From NCBI GenBank assembly GCA_947095585.1, contig OX352763.1, positions 48,175,981-48,239,980 of the forward strand: 64,000 nt of DNA. Direction: 5' to 3'. A program made the translations under genes and the position numbers. The DNA comes from Nephrocerus scutellatus (Eukaryota > Arthropoda > Insecta > Diptera > Pipunculidae). Positions within the stretch are counted from its first letter, which is position 1, and every line of letters begins with the position of its first letter. The notes beneath the pieces are model-generated. The model ran no database searches. It was not told the origin of the DNA and saw only the letters and a list, made by a program, of their open reading frames with translations. Positions 10,614 through 22,476 of this stretch are shown here, piece by piece.

Positions 10614-13610
10614 AAGATTAAGATTAAGATATTTTATTTAACATTTAAGTAATATACAATTTTGACTTAAAACTAAACTTATAAATATTATTAATAAGTG
10701 TCGGCTCAACAATAGGGGCCCGACGTATTTACATTGTCTTTTTTTTCGTATTGCTTAATATTAAACAATATTATTTACTACTTAATCAACTACATGTTTA
10801 TATTTAAAGTAATTTAATTTTAAACGATAAATTTTAAAATAAAATAAAAAAATATAAAAGGGGGTATAAACAGGGCGATCTTCAGCCTCTGTAATATTGA
10901 CTGCTGGCCTTCTCGTAGAAGGGGCGTCTTGATTATTAAGTATGTAGTTGTATCTAGCATCTGTGAATCCTCTAATGTCTATATAGCGGTGGCTTGGCTA
11001 GATTTCCTCGCTTCTCAGTCCTTGCATCTCTGGACTTGGATGTGTTTCTAACCCATCAACGAATTTCTTTGCCATTTTGAACAAGAGGTCTGTTATTGGC
11101 AGCAGACCTGCCGCTTCGTAAAGCCTATTACTCGATACAAATTTGTTACTATTTGGCACCCTCCAGAGTCCTGTACATATTCTCAGTACCTTTCTTTCGA
11201 TTAGGGAGATCTTCTTCATCGCTGTTGGTGAGACGGTGAACCATATGGGATAGCCATAGGTTATCACTGGCCTGATGAGCTGCTTGTAGATGAGCAGCCT
11301 GGTGTTGTTGGACAGTCCGTTTCGTCTTCTTAGGAGCAGGTGCACCAAATTAAGAGCGTAGTTAGCTTTTTTAACCGTTACATCGATGTGCTTGTTGAAC
11401 TTAAGCCTCTCCGTGAAGTTGATTCCCAGGTACTTTGTTTCTGACTTGGTGTTAATAATTGTGTTGTCTGGAAGAGTGATTTTTTAGCCTCTGCACCGTC
11501 TAACAAAATTTCTTCTTCTTGTTCTCGTCCCTGGCACTCGGAAGCAGATGAGCTCTGTTTTGTTGGCGTTGATCTTCAACCCCTACTTGAGGTAGTAGTC
11601 CCAAAGATTTCGGAGGTGTTCCTCCACTCTTCGGGCAGCTATCTCAGGAGAGAGAGAAACGGCATACGTGATGGAGTCATCGAATACTTTACTGATACAA
11701 CACAGTAAAGCTATTGGACGGTAACCAGTTACGCTTGTGCGGTCAGTTTTCTTGGGTACTGGTACTACTTTGGCCACCTTCCAGTTGTCTGGAAAGTAGC
11801 CATTGTTAAGGCAATTGTTGTAAATGATGGTTAACATCAAGATTGCCATACTCGGTAACTTTTTAAGCAAAAAGTTAGAAATCCCGTCAATGCCCGATGA
11901 TTTTTTTTAAATTCCACTCATTATTAAATCACTGACAATAGCTGTTTTTGTAAACATTTCAACGTCTACGGGCGCTCTAGCGGGGTTTTCTTCACTAAAC
12001 CGCACTACAGGATTACTTGTAGAAGTGGCGTCTTCCACAAGAATTTCCACCTCTTCCAAGAAATCTGGAAGATGCGTTGGTGGTTGGTCCGTAAAGCTCC
12101 TTTCAAAATGGCAGGCAAAGGCTTCGGCTTTTTCAACAGGACTGGATGCTACTTGATCTCCAAACGTGATACTCTCTGGAATGGAAATACGCTTTCCGAC
12201 CAGAGAGTTCAGCTTCTTAAAAGCATCAGGACCTGGTTTGATGTTCTGGAGTCGTTTGGTCAGGTCATCTTCCTGGTACCTCCGCAGTGCTTGACGAAAG
12301 ATGGTCACTGTACAACGCATTTGCGATAGTACAGACTGGTATTCGTCGTTGACTGTATTAAGAGTCCTGTTAAAAATCCTCTGCACTTCCTCAGCCGTTG
12401 CTTGTGAGCATATATTGCCTGTATGTGCCCAGGCAGAAAGCGATCCCTGCTGGTGCGTATTGTTCTCTGCCGATCGATGGCTGTGTTTACCGCAATCTCG
12501 AAATTTCTGATAGCATCATCAATATCGTTATTCTCCAGATTTCTGCAGTCCTCTGGTATTGTTAAATCAGCTTCAACTTCAGATCTAAACCGGTTCCAGT
12601 TTACTTTCCTGAAATTGATGTGTAGTTCAGATGTTGGTGTGTCTCTCAAAATTCGCTGATTCAACCTCACTCGAAGCTCTATGGCCATATGATCCGAGTC
12701 GCTTTCGTGCGCCAAAGAGAAATAATTTCTTAACTCTGGAAGGATATTAATAAAATTTGTAGTTGCCAGAAAGAAATCCAGAGTTGACGGTGTCCGAGGG
12801 TACGTCTTCCGGGGCTGTGTATGCTGATGAGGATTTGAATCCAGCCAATCTGCAATAACCTTTCCTTGAATATTGCACACTTTATCTTGCCATCGGGTGT
12901 GCCTAGCGTTAAAATCCCCTCCAACCACACAGTATGTGTGCCTAGAGGAGATGCCGCAGACAGTTTGCAGATCCCGTTGGATGTCTTCCCTCGTTGCGTT
13001 ACAGTGATTGTACACAGATATCACCAGCAAGGTCGTTGACTTTGATGCTGACAGCTGTTGCTTCCATGCTACGCAACCAACTGATTTGCACGTTCTCGCC
13101 TGCCATAGTGTCCTTGATTAGGACCGCCATCCTAGAGCGTCCACTACTTTTTTCGACTCTGTGGATATTGTATCCGTCTGGACTGAACGGGTTTCTCCCT
13201 GTGAGGTTTGTTTCCTGTAAAAGAAGAATGTCAGGTTTATTAGTTTTAATAAATAATTTAAGTGTGATACGCCTTGCTAAAGAATAAATGGAGTTCACAT
13301 TATATGAGAATATACTTATCCTGCTTATTGTGAACATAATTCACAAATAAGTCGACCCAAAACGGTTGTTTTTGACCTGTCATCAAGGCTGCTATAATTA
13401 GCAGGCACGACTTTTCTTGCCTTCTGCAAAATTGTGAAAAGGTCTGCTCCGAATAACCTTTCAGTGTCGTCGAATATGTTAGTTTTTTCAGTAGATGGGG
13501 CCGTTTTTAAAGCCTACTTCTTCACTGGTTTACTGCTTTCTTGGATGGTTGGTGGTGGTTTGTTGATTGTAGCTGGCTTGCTAGCAGTCTCCATAGCAGC
13601 TATACTAGCA
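10614..13610 (-). mobile_element. Jockey-clade element, copy 2, 5'-truncated and internally deleted
   Basis: Same family and orientation as the element at 4570-9217, with the same 3' UTR and 3' terminus (AAGATTAAGATTAAGATATT on the plus strand). The 5' end lies inside ORF1, equivalent to about 7790 of copy 1. The flanks AAATGGTAATTTTTAT (10598-10613) and AAATGGTCACTTTATT (13611-13626) match at 13 of 16 positions and look like an aged target duplication. ORF2 pieces: endonuclease 13337-12305 (nearly open, with GGDFNARHTRWQDKVC and SDHMAIEL), linker 12386-11907, RT N-terminus 11870-11583. The frame then jumps from SKVFD to DSITYAVS, deleting the RT palm including the catalytic Asp pair. The C-terminus is 11348-10998. 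Confidence 0.88.
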
Positions 13611-13934
13611 AAATGGTCACTTTATTAAGAATTTCTTGCTTATTTATACTAGTGCGAAGACTCAAAAACAGAGCACATAATCAAATATTAATATACAAAA
13701 ATGTCCACACATACATACAAGTCCAAATCGATTCCCGACCCGATATCCCACTTTGTGCTTGTCAGCATTATTGCACTATCGCAGTCCAATAGACCGAACA
13801 TTTTTAAGTGCTTTGGGTCGCTTGCCTATGTTGCTGATATGACATATTTATCACCACAGGCAAACTACCTAATTATTTTATACATAATTTTATTATAAGA
13901 TTTCAATTTCAAATTAAACCATTTAAAGTTCAAT

Positions 13935-14075
13935 GCAAACTTTTTCAAAAGCAAACGAAACCTTTTCAAAAACAAATAAAACTTTTTCCAAACCAAACGA
14001 AACTTTTTCAAATCCATATGAAGCTTTTTCAAAATTAAAAAAAACTTTTTTAAAATCAACTAAATCAAACTAAAA
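13935..14075. repeat. 21-bp tandem minisatellite
   Basis: About six diverged copies of a 21-bp unit like CTTTTTCAAAAGCAAACGAAA. Because 21 is a multiple of 3, the minus strand reads as heptads of the type LKKFxLx. I treat that open frame as a by-product of the repeat and not as a gene. Confidence 0.8.
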
Positions 14076-14849
14076 ATGTTTTTTCAATGGAGGGGCTGCC
14101 TGTCAATTGCTTGTGGCAATTTCATTAGCATATTTGTGTTGTAATTGTGTTCCCGATCGTACCCTTATTATGTTGTATGCTATTGGGCTCATTCACAGAG
14201 TGTGCCAACAGAGTAATAAGACTCTTTTTTGTTCAATCGCTGAGTATTTGTACTTTAATATTTTAATTGTGGTCCGTATGCAGAAGGCAATATCAGGAAT
14301 GCAATTAATGGGGAACATAGGAATCAAGAATTCGAATTAGCCTTGCATATTACGTGAGCATATTTTCGAATTTTAGTTTAATACATTCATACATTCATTC
14401 AGTCTTATTAATAATTGTAATTGTAGGTATTATTAATGGTAAGTCTGAAAATTAGTTTTAAAATCTTATTTCTAATTCTAATTTATTTGAAATTATTTTT
14501 TTTCTTAATTTTTAAATCTTAGTTCTATTTTATTTGTCATTTATATGAAAATATTTGAAATCTTGAAGGATTTTTTATTAACTATTTGCGCTTTTTTCTT
14601 CATGGAAATTAATTCTAATTTTCTTATTTATTACCAAATTATTTAAACTTTAACCTCAATTCTATTTTTACTTCTACTTTGTTTTTTACAGGTAAGTATA
14701 TATATATATTATTATTGTCTATCGTTTTTTTTGCTTCTATATATATATATTTTTTTTTTTTTTTTGATAATTTATTTACAATTTGGTGATGCACTCTCTC
14801 ACCTTTATAAATCCCCCTTTTTACATATCGCAATCCCAATCCTCATCCC
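14076..14849. other. AT-rich DNA, no gene seen
   Basis: No coding signal. Poly-pyrimidine and (TA)n tracts at about 14698-14765. Confidence 0.4.
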
Positions 14850-17210
14850 CTGGGCTGGATTAAGATGCTGGGAATCAGCCTGGATGGGAGCCCTGTTTTA
14901 AAAATAGCCCAGTCGCTCATGGAGTATCTGGATACCTGGCACCCTCCAGATTCTAGCCCTCTGGCTACTGCGGATCTCTGTGCTGATGGACCATCCTTTC
15001 TCCGCCACTCGTGGGAATCCAAATGATAGACGGTAATAATTTTTCTTTTGCTAGTTTTGAGAAAACTAGCACAAATACTTTGAGGACCGGTACTTCTTCT
15101 TTACCGTACGATAGTACGACGCCTTTGCTGCCTACCGGTAATGCTCCTGCAACGGTGAGTGGTGGTTTGATTAATGCCGACGGGCGCGGGTCAGCCTTGA
15201 CAGTTAGGCCTTGTACTAGCAGCGGAAGGAACGAGCTCCATCTAGACCGTCTACCGGTAATGCTCCTGCAACGGTGGGTAGTGGTTTAACTACTGCCGAC
15301 AAGCGCAGGTCGGCTTTGACAGTTAGGCCTTTTACTTGCAGCATAAGGATTGTGGTGCCTCATGGCCCTTACACTGCCAGTAAACTTATCATCGTACAAG
15401 GAACGGCGTACTGCAGTACGGGTACTAAAGACCCACGGAACAATTCCAGAGACCAACAGAACACCACCACCACCAGTGCCACCAAGCTAAAATGGTCCCT
15501 TATTGACACGAATAATAAACCAGCCAGGATCCTACATCCAAGCGACAGAAATCGGTGAGGAAATCGATTCAATTTCAAAAAGTCCTAAAGTGCCAGTACA
15601 CTCCATCGTTATATCTCAGAGGTCCTTCAGTGATGTCCTTGAGGACAAAATTATAGATCGAAGTGACACTGATGGAACCATCTCTCCAGAACGATGACAT
15701 TTAGTCAAGATAAAGCTCTCTGGTAGCTTCCTTACTTTTATGAAGGAGCATCCAGGACCACCTCTATCACTTGCGTTGGCGGCTGACTTCAAGGCCGTAT
15801 CAAGCCAATCGCGTGTGATGACTTGAGATCTCGCGATCTCTAATAACAGGCCATTAGCAGTTTAGGAGAGGTTTGGCCCGAGGTCGTTGCGAGGGAGGAT
15901 ATCCCAAGCCGACCGAGAGCTCGCACCTGGATCCTAACTGAACCCTCCACATGGATGAAATACTCCAACTCCTCCAAATTAGTAATCCCTTACTTCCGAC
16001 CCACGACAAGAAAGTCGCCAAGTTGGAGGAGCAAAGAGGTTCCTACAGATCCGGGATTGTTGTGATCATCCAGGAAACCCTTGCTCCTCTGGCTGACACC
16101 AAAGGCGTGGTATGATTTGGATGGGATCACATCACCAAGGAACCTATTGGCTGACATCGGCTTATCTCGTCCACGACCACGTGGGATCTCTCCCTGGTGA
16201 TAACCTAGAGAGACTCATTGCAGAGGCAAGAAGACGTAACACCAGTCTCATCATCGGCTGGGATGCAAATGCCCATCACTCAGTATGGGGCAGCTCCGAC
16301 ATCAACGACAGGGAGAGCTACTTTTTGATTATATTTTAAGTACTAACCTAACTGTAGTCAATACTGGTAATGAACCAACATTCATAACCAGGAGTCGAAG
16401 AAGTGCTAGATATTACTCTTGTCACCGACTCAACCAATTAATTCTAGACTGGAAGGTATCGGCTGAACATTCTTTCTCCGATCACCGGTACATACAATTC
16501 AGTTTCAAATCAGGAAGACTCACTGGCTCAAACACCGAGTAACGTTTAAAAACTATTTAAACGTACACCCTGATCTTACAATTCCTTTCCTAAATAATAC
16601 TAATGAACTTGGCAACAAGGTCAAGTAAATCACCTCTGCTTTTAATAAGGCGCTTTCTGCCTACTGCCCTCTCATTTGGCAAGAGGCAAGAAGAGGCCAC
16701 ATTGTTGGACCTCGGAGTTAGGGCATTTCAGGAACAGCTGCAGAAGCTATTCAACGTAGCCAAGGCTACTAGATTAGAAGCTGATTGGGATGCTTACAAA
16801 GCATCTATCAAACTTTATAAAAGAGAATTAAGGACAGCCAAGCGCTCTTCCTGGAGACTCTTCTGTGATAAAATAGAAGAATCTTCTGAGGCGTCTAGGC
16901 TAAGAAAATCCTCGCAAACAATCCAATAATGCCGAGCTGGCTGAAAAAGGCAGATGTCTCGTGGACTAGTGGGTTTTAATTACCCACTTTACGGGAAGCT
17001 CCAGGAGGATGCAGGACCTGATGGCATAATTCCAGCCGAGCTGCAAAGGACTTCGGATATTATCCTTCCTTTGCTGGAAACAATTCCAAAGAGTTGTCTC
17101 GATCTGTTCCATATTCCAGTTTTATAGAGAGAAGTAAACGTGGTTTTCATACCCAAAACCGGCAAATGCTCGCACGCTAGTCAAAAGGATCTCAGACTAA
17201 TCAGTCATTC
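14850..17210 (+). pseudogene. I/LOA-like non-LTR retrotransposon, decayed plus-strand copy
   Basis: Related to the element at 37497-42130. The 5' part (GGATACCTGGCACCCTCC near 14931) matches the reverse complement of that element near 41870. ORF1 remains at about 15024-15690 with a 120-bp internal tandem duplication (units starting near 15131 and 15251). Endonuclease remains at 16112-16540: YLVHDHVGSLPGDNLERLIA, IIGWDANAHHSVWGSSDIND (the usual GCDAN Cys is Trp), NTGNEPTFITRS, FSDHRYIQF. Linker at 16600-16930 (WQEARRGHI in frame 2, then YKRELRTAKRSSWRLFCDKI). RT N-terminus at about 16990-17200 (GPDGIIPAELQ in pieces). Many stops and frameshifts. Confidence 0.75.
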
Positions 17211-17344
17211 ATCATTTCTTCTGTTCTTATAGGGGTTTCGGCTGCTTTGAGGGGGTAAGCTTGTCTGTCCCTTTTCAACGAGTTCTTAGCACTGGTGTCA
17301 TTAGATCGGCTCCGCTTTATGGTGGGTGTGCCCGTAAATTCAGA

Positions 17345-17650
17345 CGTTTCTTTGCAGCTCCACTTAGGTGTGGTCTTTTTTTCTTTCTGTCCGGGTCTAA
17401 GCTTGTTAGCCCGTCCCTTGAGTCAGTGTGATAGATGTAGACGCATTGTCCGAGCATTTTGGCATGATGGAGCCTTGTGCAGGGGCGAAGTATACGGTTA
17501 TAGTGCTAGACGCGTCTATGCTGTCATCTGTTTTTAAAATTCAATCTCTGAAGTAGGACCTTGAAGGTCCTTGGCCTGATCCTAGGAGGAGGATTCCGAG
17601 GAGCCCAGCCTTCCCAGGTTGTAATCTCGATCCCGATGACTATAAATACC
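17345..17650 (-). repeat. I/LOA-like element, 5'-region fragment, minus strand
   Basis: The DNA at 17349-17500 (CTCCACTTAGGTGTGGTC ... CATTTTGGCATGATGGAGCC) aligns with 41507-41640 of the main I-like element in the same orientation. The stretch near 17605 (AGCCCAGCCTTCCCAGGTT) resembles its 5' end near 42105. It is an internally deleted fragment, lying tail to tail with the plus-strand copy before it. Confidence 0.65.
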
Positions 17651-17748
17651 AAAAAGTATAACTACTACTAAAGTTGTAGTATCGACTATAAATATGGCCC
17701 TTAGTGTGCCGTCAGATCCCAACATATCGACATATCGCAATTGTTGCC

Positions 17749-18554
17749 GTGACATAATGCCAAATCTTAAAATTTGGCCTTATGACATTTCCTCAAAGCG
17801 ATATAAGACTAATTTGGCTTTAAGGCCCGATTTTATGAACGCGAGTAAATGATTAATCCTCGGATTAATCGTCGTTTGCATTTTATGAACGACGATAAAT
17901 GAGAAAATTAATCCGAGGATTTTTTTCTACTCTCTGTTTTATCTGCTGATTTTTGTGGTTAAATCAGAGGGTAAAAAAGGTGTTGTTGTTATTATAAATT
18001 TTGACGTTTTAAAATTTAAACATTATATTTATTAGTGATAATTTAGAATTGAGAAAAGATCAATTGATCATAATTTAATAAATTAAATTAATTTAAATTA
18101 ATTGAAAATGGAATAAAAAAAAAAGAAAAATGAATATTAGTAAGTACAAAATATAAAAATATAAAAATATAGTGATATCGAAATTTTTAATCATACACAC
18201 AACATAAAATGTTAGTATAAACTATATAATATAAGTGTAAACGTCAAAAAACTGTTACCACTCGTACGAAAAACTGCGGTATAACTGCAATAAAACCTGT
18301 AATAATTTACGAATTTTTATAATCTATCGTCGTTCATAGAATCGACAAAAAAAATCCTCTCTCGGAATTTATTTTATCTATCGTCGTTCATAAAATCGGG
18401 CCTAAGTCACTTTCCACTGCAGATCTGATTTTGCTTACCTGATTTATATATACGCTCCTTTTAAAAAGGTAATAACAAGTTTTTCTTATTAAAACCCATA
18501 CTTGGTCTTATGTCTTAAAATAATTTGGCCTTGTGTCACTTCGGCTTATGTCAC
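17749..18554. mobile_element. Candidate outer MITE split by the 17824-18402 MITE
   Basis: GTGACATAATGCC at 17749 and its inverted counterpart GGCTTATGTCAC at 18543-18554 could be TIRs of an older element. Further AAGGCCAAA / ATAAGAC words are inverted between the two sides. No clear target duplication, so this is tentative. Confidence 0.4.
17824..18402. mobile_element. Harbinger-type MITE with TAA target duplication
   Basis: Perfect terminal inverted repeat GGCCCGATTTTATGAACG at both ends, flanked by TAA at 17821-17823 and 18403-18405. A 3-bp TWA duplication is the mark of PIF/Harbinger. Inner arms also pair (AATCCTCGGATTAATCGTCG region against 18340-18395). 579 bp, no ORF. It sits inside another short palindromic element. 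Confidence 0.85.
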
Positions 18555-19016
18555 AGCACCATCGACATAATTTTTTATTAACTAAAACAATTGCCCGATT
18601 GCGCAATTTCGAATGTATATTTTGTTGTTGTTTATACAAGCTCCCTTTTTTTTTTTTGAATATTCAAATATATTTTTATTTTTTTATATAAAACTAATAT
18701 TTTTATAAATAAAATTTAATATTCTATGTAAGCAACGAAATTCGTATTGAAATTTTTTTTTTAATTTAATACGTTTAATACGTAGTAACTAAAAAAAACG
18801 GCAAAAGATCGGCCATGCCCGCGTCATTAAAATGAATGTAGCAGCATAATAGATTAAACATTTAAATAAAAATTTATTTTAGTGATAATTTTATAAATAA
18901 TTTTAAAAATAAACACTTAAGTTATTTACGCATTTAATTTTATATAGAAATAATCATTTTAATTAAATTCATTTCCCAGTCGAACTCCAAATAGGTGTTT
19001 GACTGAAACAACAACA
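18555..19016. other. AT-rich DNA, no feature recognised
   Basis: No coding frame. Long A/T tracts only. Confidence 0.4.
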
Positions 19017-19152
19017 GTTGTATTTTATTGCTAAGGAATAAGGAATTACAACACAGTTGCACTATCTTATTCCTTCTTTGGAATAAGAAAACCTGCTTTT
19101 GAGCTGGTTTTCAAATTCTAATTCCTTATTCCTCGGCAATAAAATACGCCTA
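19017..19152. mobile_element. Short palindromic MITE, family shared with 24080-24217
   Basis: The left arm TTTATTGCTAAGGAATAAGG pairs with the right arm CCTTATTCCTCGGCAATAAA. The centre carries CAGTTGCACTATCTTATTCC and AACCTGCTTTTGAGCTGG, words also found in the ends of the Harbinger element at 19974-24076. It therefore looks like a non-autonomous derivative that the same transposase could have moved (inference). Confidence 0.75.
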
Positions 19153-19602
19153 ACAATTCAGTCCAAATTTCGAATAGTCGTATGACTCAATAATCGCGTC
19201 GTAATTACTACAAAAGGAAGTCGAAACGCTTACATAATCGACAAACCCTGAAAGCTCAATGTATAATGGAGAATTTAGATTATAGCCGTGCGAGAAAAAA
19301 TGATCGGGCCGACTATAGTTAAATGGAAGTTGTGGTTAGCCAGAAGGGATTGACACTAAGCGAATGTTATAGTAATTTTATAGTAAAATGGGAAATGATT
19401 TCTATGTTATTATGGCAACATTGAAAAATATACTACTTCTCTCGTCTAGTTAACTACGATTTTAATTTAACAGCCGTCCTGCTCATAATAAAAATACATA
19501 CGCTGATTGTAAAACAAAGTTTTATTTTGTCACTGCTCTATCGGAAGGTTAAAAAAAAACAGAACCAAATGATGTCAAATGCTATAGCTATATTTGCTGT
19601 AA

Positions 19603-19969
19603 TGCTTTGGCTAATCCAGCTTGGCTTACAACAACAATCGCATAAGCATAAAGCCGAAACTAAACCTAAAGCCATTTTTTAGTTATAGCGCAATTAACAA
19701 TTAAAACGCATCGAACATTTAAAGCCAAAAGCTGTTGTTTTTTAAAGCCAAGCTGGATTAGCCAAAGCAACGCAGCATATATTGCTTTGGCAAAGCCAGC
19801 TTGGCTTTACTTTAATTCTCAAAGCAACAGCTTTTGGTTTTACCGCCTTACGGTGAGCACCATAACTATAAAATGACTTAAATTTCTTAATACTAAAATT
19901 TTTTTGGATTTACTTTCGGCTTTATGCTTATGCGATTGTTGTTGTAAGCCAAGCTGGCTTGCCAAAGCA
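19603..19969. mobile_element. Nested fold-back MITEs
   Basis: The outer pair (19603-19658 with 19914-19969) is an inverted repeat of ~55 bp running from TGCTTTGGC through CAACAACAATCGCATAAGC. Inside it a second palindrome (about 19722-19840) repeats the same TGCTTTGGC ... CAGCTTGGCTT arms: 19745-19769 against 19783-19807. The result is four alternating arms of one sequence in 370 bp. Read as one MITE inserted into another copy of itself. Confidence 0.7.
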
Positions 19970-20272
19970 ATATAAGCTGTATTTTATTTGCCGAGGCAAA
20001 AAAATTACAACAACAATTGCACTGTCGAATAGCTTCTATGGAATTCGTGAATACCAGCTGAGGCGGTGGTTTTCAAATTTCAATTCTTCTCTTTAGTTAC
20101 TGACTTGACCGCTGGGTGCGCTACACCTCAATTTTTTAGTTCTAAACGTTGTCATCAGTTCTTTTTTGATTTTTCACGTTCTTTGAGAACTGTATACTGT
20201 AACAGTTTGATCTAACTTTCAAAACGGAAAGAACTTAATATAAAAATTTTATTTTTTAAAATTATTTATATA

Positions 20273-21392
20273 ATGGATATAGAAGAAATCGTCTTAATTC
20301 AGGTAAATGTTTAACATTTTATTTGATACTATCTGTTCGGGGGCGCCGAAAAGATAAAAAATCAAAAATAAAAGCATCTAAAAATATGAAACGATTTTTA
20401 TTTAAAGAGCATCATCGCTGAAGATATTGTTTACTCAAGCAGTTCGAGTTTATCGTTATCATCATCATCATCATCATCATCGGATTCAACATCAAGCTCT
20501 TCAGATATGAGCACAGACACTAATGTGCATTATAGAGTTCTTAATTTCATGGAAACCATAAATAAGTACAATGACGCTGATTTTAAAAAACATTTTAGAT
20601 TGTCGCGAGCGACATCAAACTTTGTAATAGGTACGTTGCATGTTAGGTTGAAATTCATATAATAATGTTCTTAAATATTTCAGAAACCTTTTCGGCATTT
20701 GCGATTCGAAAGTCTGGTCAATTGTAAATCGGGTGGCGTCGTGGCTGGTGTCAATCGCAGACAAATTTATTAAGTGGCCAAGAACTTAAGAGAGTGTACA
20801 AGAAGTGACCTCGGGGTTTGAACGTATCAAAGGCTTCTCTGGAGTTCTTGGTGCTATCGACGGAACGCACATTGAAATTAAGACTCCAGCCGATAAAGCT
20901 CATTTGTACTCCAACAGAAAAAAATATTGCAGCATTATAATGCAAGCAGTAGTAAGTAGCAATAAGAAGTTTATCGACGTACACTGTGGAGAGCCTGGAT
21001 CGTTCCACGATAGTCGTGTTCTCCGTTGATCTTATCTTTATAAAAAAGCCACGGAGGATTATGATGCATTATTTCCAAATGGGACATTTTTACTTGGAGA
21101 TTCGGCATACGGTCCAAAGCAGTGGCTAGTCCCACCATATAAAGATACCGGCAATTTAACCCAACAGTACCATAAGTTTAATTACATGCATTCAGCAACA
21201 AGAATGGTAGTAGAAAATACGTTCGGACTGTTGAAAACACGTTTTCGTCGAATTCTTCACTTTACGGAGCATTCAAATATAAACACGGTTATTAATATAA
21301 CCATCGCATGTTGCGCTCTTCACAATTTGTGCGTGGATGAGCATGATGATTGTGCCGAAGAGGACACTGAAGAAATCCTATTGCCAAAGTAG
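20273..21392 (+). pseudogene. HARBI1-type transposase (DDE_Tnp_4), broken
   Basis: Exon 1 is ATG 20273 to 20302 (MDIEEIVLIQ, then GTAAAT). The next exon carries a poly-Ser tract from a (TCA)n run (20456-20482) and HYRVLNFMETINKYND...HFRLSRATSNFVI, then a donor (GTACGT) and an acceptor near 20683. A frameshift near 20700-20790 precedes the core. Core in frame 20805-21029: GFSGVLGAIDGTHIEIKTP and HCGEPGSFHDSRV, then a TGA at 21027-21029 just after RVLR. Beyond it come LLGDSAYGPKQWLVPPYK and MVVENTFGLLKTRFRRIL. The DGTH, GDSAY and VENTFG blocks supply the D-D-E residues, so the catalytic core survives apart from the stop. Confidence 0.85.
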
Positions 21393-22476
21393 CCAGCTTC
21401 AGATATAACAATTGAATTAAATTTATTTCAAGATCGACGTCCGGAAATTTTAAATAATCTGTTAAGAAAAGGACTATTATAAACAATTAAAAATCAAATA
21501 AATTATTTTATGAAAAATGCGTATATGTATTTAATTTAAATTTTTATGTTTATAGTACATCGATAAAGTTGAAAATGTCGACTTAGGTAGGAAATTTACT
21601 GACAAAGAAATAACTGAAAAACGCTCAAGGATAAGCGTAAGTCTGTAGTTGACAATAACGGCGATAGCCGGTAGATAACAATCAATAAGGGATTATTGAA
21701 TATAGACTGAGATAGGAAATTTTCCTTTTAAAATGAAAAAAATTTGACTGTTTCCCTGCAGGTTACTGTTCTTTGGAAATTCTATTCCAATAAATCCTTC
21801 GTGGCGAGAGATGAAACCGGCAAATGATGCTTTGAATATTCTATTGTCTTTCCTATTGTTCCATTGCCACCCTACTACTCAAACTGCTGTTTGTCGTTAT
21901 AGGTTGGCATGTGTAATTATTAGTATTGCTATTAATAGCTGATGAACAATCAGTAAAACTGAACTGAAAATCAATATTGTGTAAATTCCGTTTGTTTCAC
22001 CTAAAAAAGATAGAAATTTGTGCTACATATTACTGGTGTCATCCAGGATTAGCTTTTACGTGTTAATTTACATATTCGTAGTCCAAAGGTTCATCAGCAC
22101 CAGGAAAATTCTTTATATTCACAACGTACTGCATTGAGGGACGTATATCTGGTGATGTAGCCCAACAGGATGTTACAGATTTTATATTGGCAATGGACAG
22201 CCTTCAATAAGTTGTGGGCGTTCTCCTAAAATTGGGAAAATCTATTTTCTTCCACAGGTATGAGAAAGACAGATAAGGCAAATTGTTAATTACCTTTATG
22301 GACTTTCCCCCAAAAATTGAATGTTTTGTAAACCTCCTTGAATGGATGTTGTATGGATAATACCTGCCAGCGGTACAGAAAAATATAATAGACAGTTTGA
22401 TATGTATCTCAAGAGGAGGAAAGAAAATAACACGTCACCTCAAAAACTCGTATCTCAGTCGAAACTCAATAATCTC

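Noticed and set aside
13865..14059. Lys/Phe heptad protein on the minus strand
   Set aside because: Produced by the 21-bp minisatellite; no start context or homologue.
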